64,000 nt of DNA, taken from assembly GCF_002432125.1 (NCBI RefSeq), contig NZ_DJFS01000070.1, forward strand, positions 101,664 through 165,663. Reading direction: 5' to 3'. The DNA comes from Brevundimonas sp. UBA5866. Lineage in GTDB: Bacteria; Pseudomonadota; Alphaproteobacteria; Caulobacterales; Caulobacteraceae. Shown here piece after piece: positions 63,448 to 64,000 of the stretch. Numbering within the stretch: position 1 is the first letter of the stretch; every line of letters starts with the position of its first letter. The position numbers and the translations under genes are program-made. A model generated the notes under the pieces. That model ran no database searches, was not told the origin of the DNA, and saw only the letters and a list, made by a program, of their open reading frames with translations.

Positions 63448-64000
63448 TTAGTCGCGCTGTAGCAGGGCGATGAAGAAGCCGTCGAGGCTCCCCTTGTCCG
63501 CCCATTGGCCGGGCAGGACACGCAGCCAGCCTTCCTTGGTCAGGGCCTCGTCAGGGGCGCCGACCTCGGTGGGCTTGATGGCCACGGTCTTGAAGGCGGT
63601 GTTGCGGCGCAGGAAGGCCAGCATCTGGGTCTCGCCCTCCTCGCGTTCCAGCGAGCAGACGCAGTAGACCAGACGGCCACCCGATTTCACCTTGGCGGCG
63701 GCCACGTCCAGCAGGCGGTGCTGCACATCGGCCAGTTTGGCGATGTCGGTCGGGCGCACGGCGCGCAGGGCTTCGGGGTTGCGGCGATAGGTGCCCGTCG
63801 CCGAGCACGGCGCGTCCAGCAGTACGGCGTCGAACTGGCGCTCGTCTTCCCAGTCCTCGCCCGGAATGGCGACGACCTCGGCTTCCAGCTTCATACGCTC
63901 GAAATTCTGGCGCAGGCGCTTCAGGCGGCTTTCCGAACGGTCCAGAGCCACGACCCTGGCACCGGCAGCGGCCAGTTGCAGCGTCTTGCCGCCCGGCGCG
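63448..64000 (-). CDS. rsmB: RsmB/NOP-family 16S rRNA methyltransferase (5' truncated)
   Basis: An SAM-dependent 5-methylcytosine RNA methyltransferase; about 184 C-terminal residues are visible. Reading inward from base 64000 the frame opens with APGGKT, the SAM-binding motif I, so the gene continues beyond the window and the GTG at 63951 is internal. The catalytic-type cysteines lie in DAPCSATG and YCVCSLEREEGE, as in RsmB. A role in methylating 16S rRNA C967 is inferred from the family. Confidence 0.88.
   Translation of the reverse strand, partial: APGGKTLQLAAAGARVVALDRSESRLKRLRQNFERMKLEAEVVAIPGEDWEDERQFDAVLLDAPCSATGTYRRNPEALRAVRPTDIAKLADVQHRLLDVAAAKVKSGGRLVYCVCSLEREEGETQMLAFLRRNTAFKTVAIKPTEVGAPDEALTKEGWLRVLPGQWADKGSLDGFFIALLQRD

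Overview
The window comes from a GC-rich alphaproteobacterium, most likely a member of the Caulobacterales (Caulobacter/Brevundimonas/Asticcacaulis group; genus not resolved). The strongest taxonomic marker is a DivL-type multi-PAS kinase (60522-62873) whose phospho-acceptor histidine is replaced by tyrosine. Other supports are a large NAD-dependent glutamate dehydrogenase, a Fur-like protein without the CxxC pair, the NifU/tsaB/rimI/fur/miaB/phoH/ybeY/lnt gene order, and frequent GTG and TTG starts. Almost everything is chromosomal housekeeping DNA. I see no rRNA, tRNA, CRISPR array or insertion sequence.

Layout. 1-4023: 3' part of gdhZ. 4160-7469: universal stress protein, NifU-type Fe-S carrier, two XRE regulators, tsaB-rimI. 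7506-13151: fur, miaB, phoH, ybeY, lnt and a third XRE regulator. 13223-17986: a peroxide-defence block with ahpC-ahpD on the minus strand, divergent from katG-oxyR. 18152-24953: acnB and acnA in convergent orientation, enclosing an AT-richer two-gene cassette (20813-22092) made of a Panacea-domain protein and an unknown 240-residue partner, which looks like an acquired toxin-antitoxin module. 25138-28142: ccmAB, an Smr protein, an HTH/DUF2975 pair and a previously uncalled 38-residue hydrophobic ORF. 28342-31924: rdgB, hemW, a metallophosphoesterase and a lipid kinase. 32060-38297: envelope lipoproteins, dsbD, pgi and a glycine-zipper protein. 38467-40532: groESL with a CIRCE element. 40595-48731: a GcvA-like LysR regulator, an exported M17 aminopeptidase, a GreA-like protein, an HI0933-type flavoprotein, an exported M28 peptidase, a serine hydrolase and an NTF2-like protein. 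48763-53218: rarD, asd, zapE, mdh. 53360-59630: EcsC and HIT proteins, sdhCDAB, a 2Fe-2S ferredoxin, a glycerate-kinase-like protein and a small PilZ-like protein. 59627-64000: a HAD phosphatase, divL, a zincin and the 3' part of an rsmB-like methyltransferase.

Functional themes. The TCA cycle is unusually well represented: both aconitases, malate dehydrogenase, all of succinate dehydrogenase, plus glutamate dehydrogenase feeding 2-oxoglutarate. Peroxide defence is compact: AhpC/AhpD without AhpF, KatG, and an OxyR that keeps the peroxidatic cysteine (C201) but lacks the resolving cysteine and every other cysteine. Several starts were moved inward from the longest reading frame (NifU, AhpD, OxyR, AcnA, AcnB, CcmA, Asd, ZapE, GreA-like and others) using family length, Shine-Dalgarno spacing, or a terminator occupying the longer start. 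The items most worth follow-up are the Panacea cassette, the single-cysteine OxyR, the 38-residue ORF, and an XRE regulator carrying a LexA/CI-like domain without its catalytic serine.
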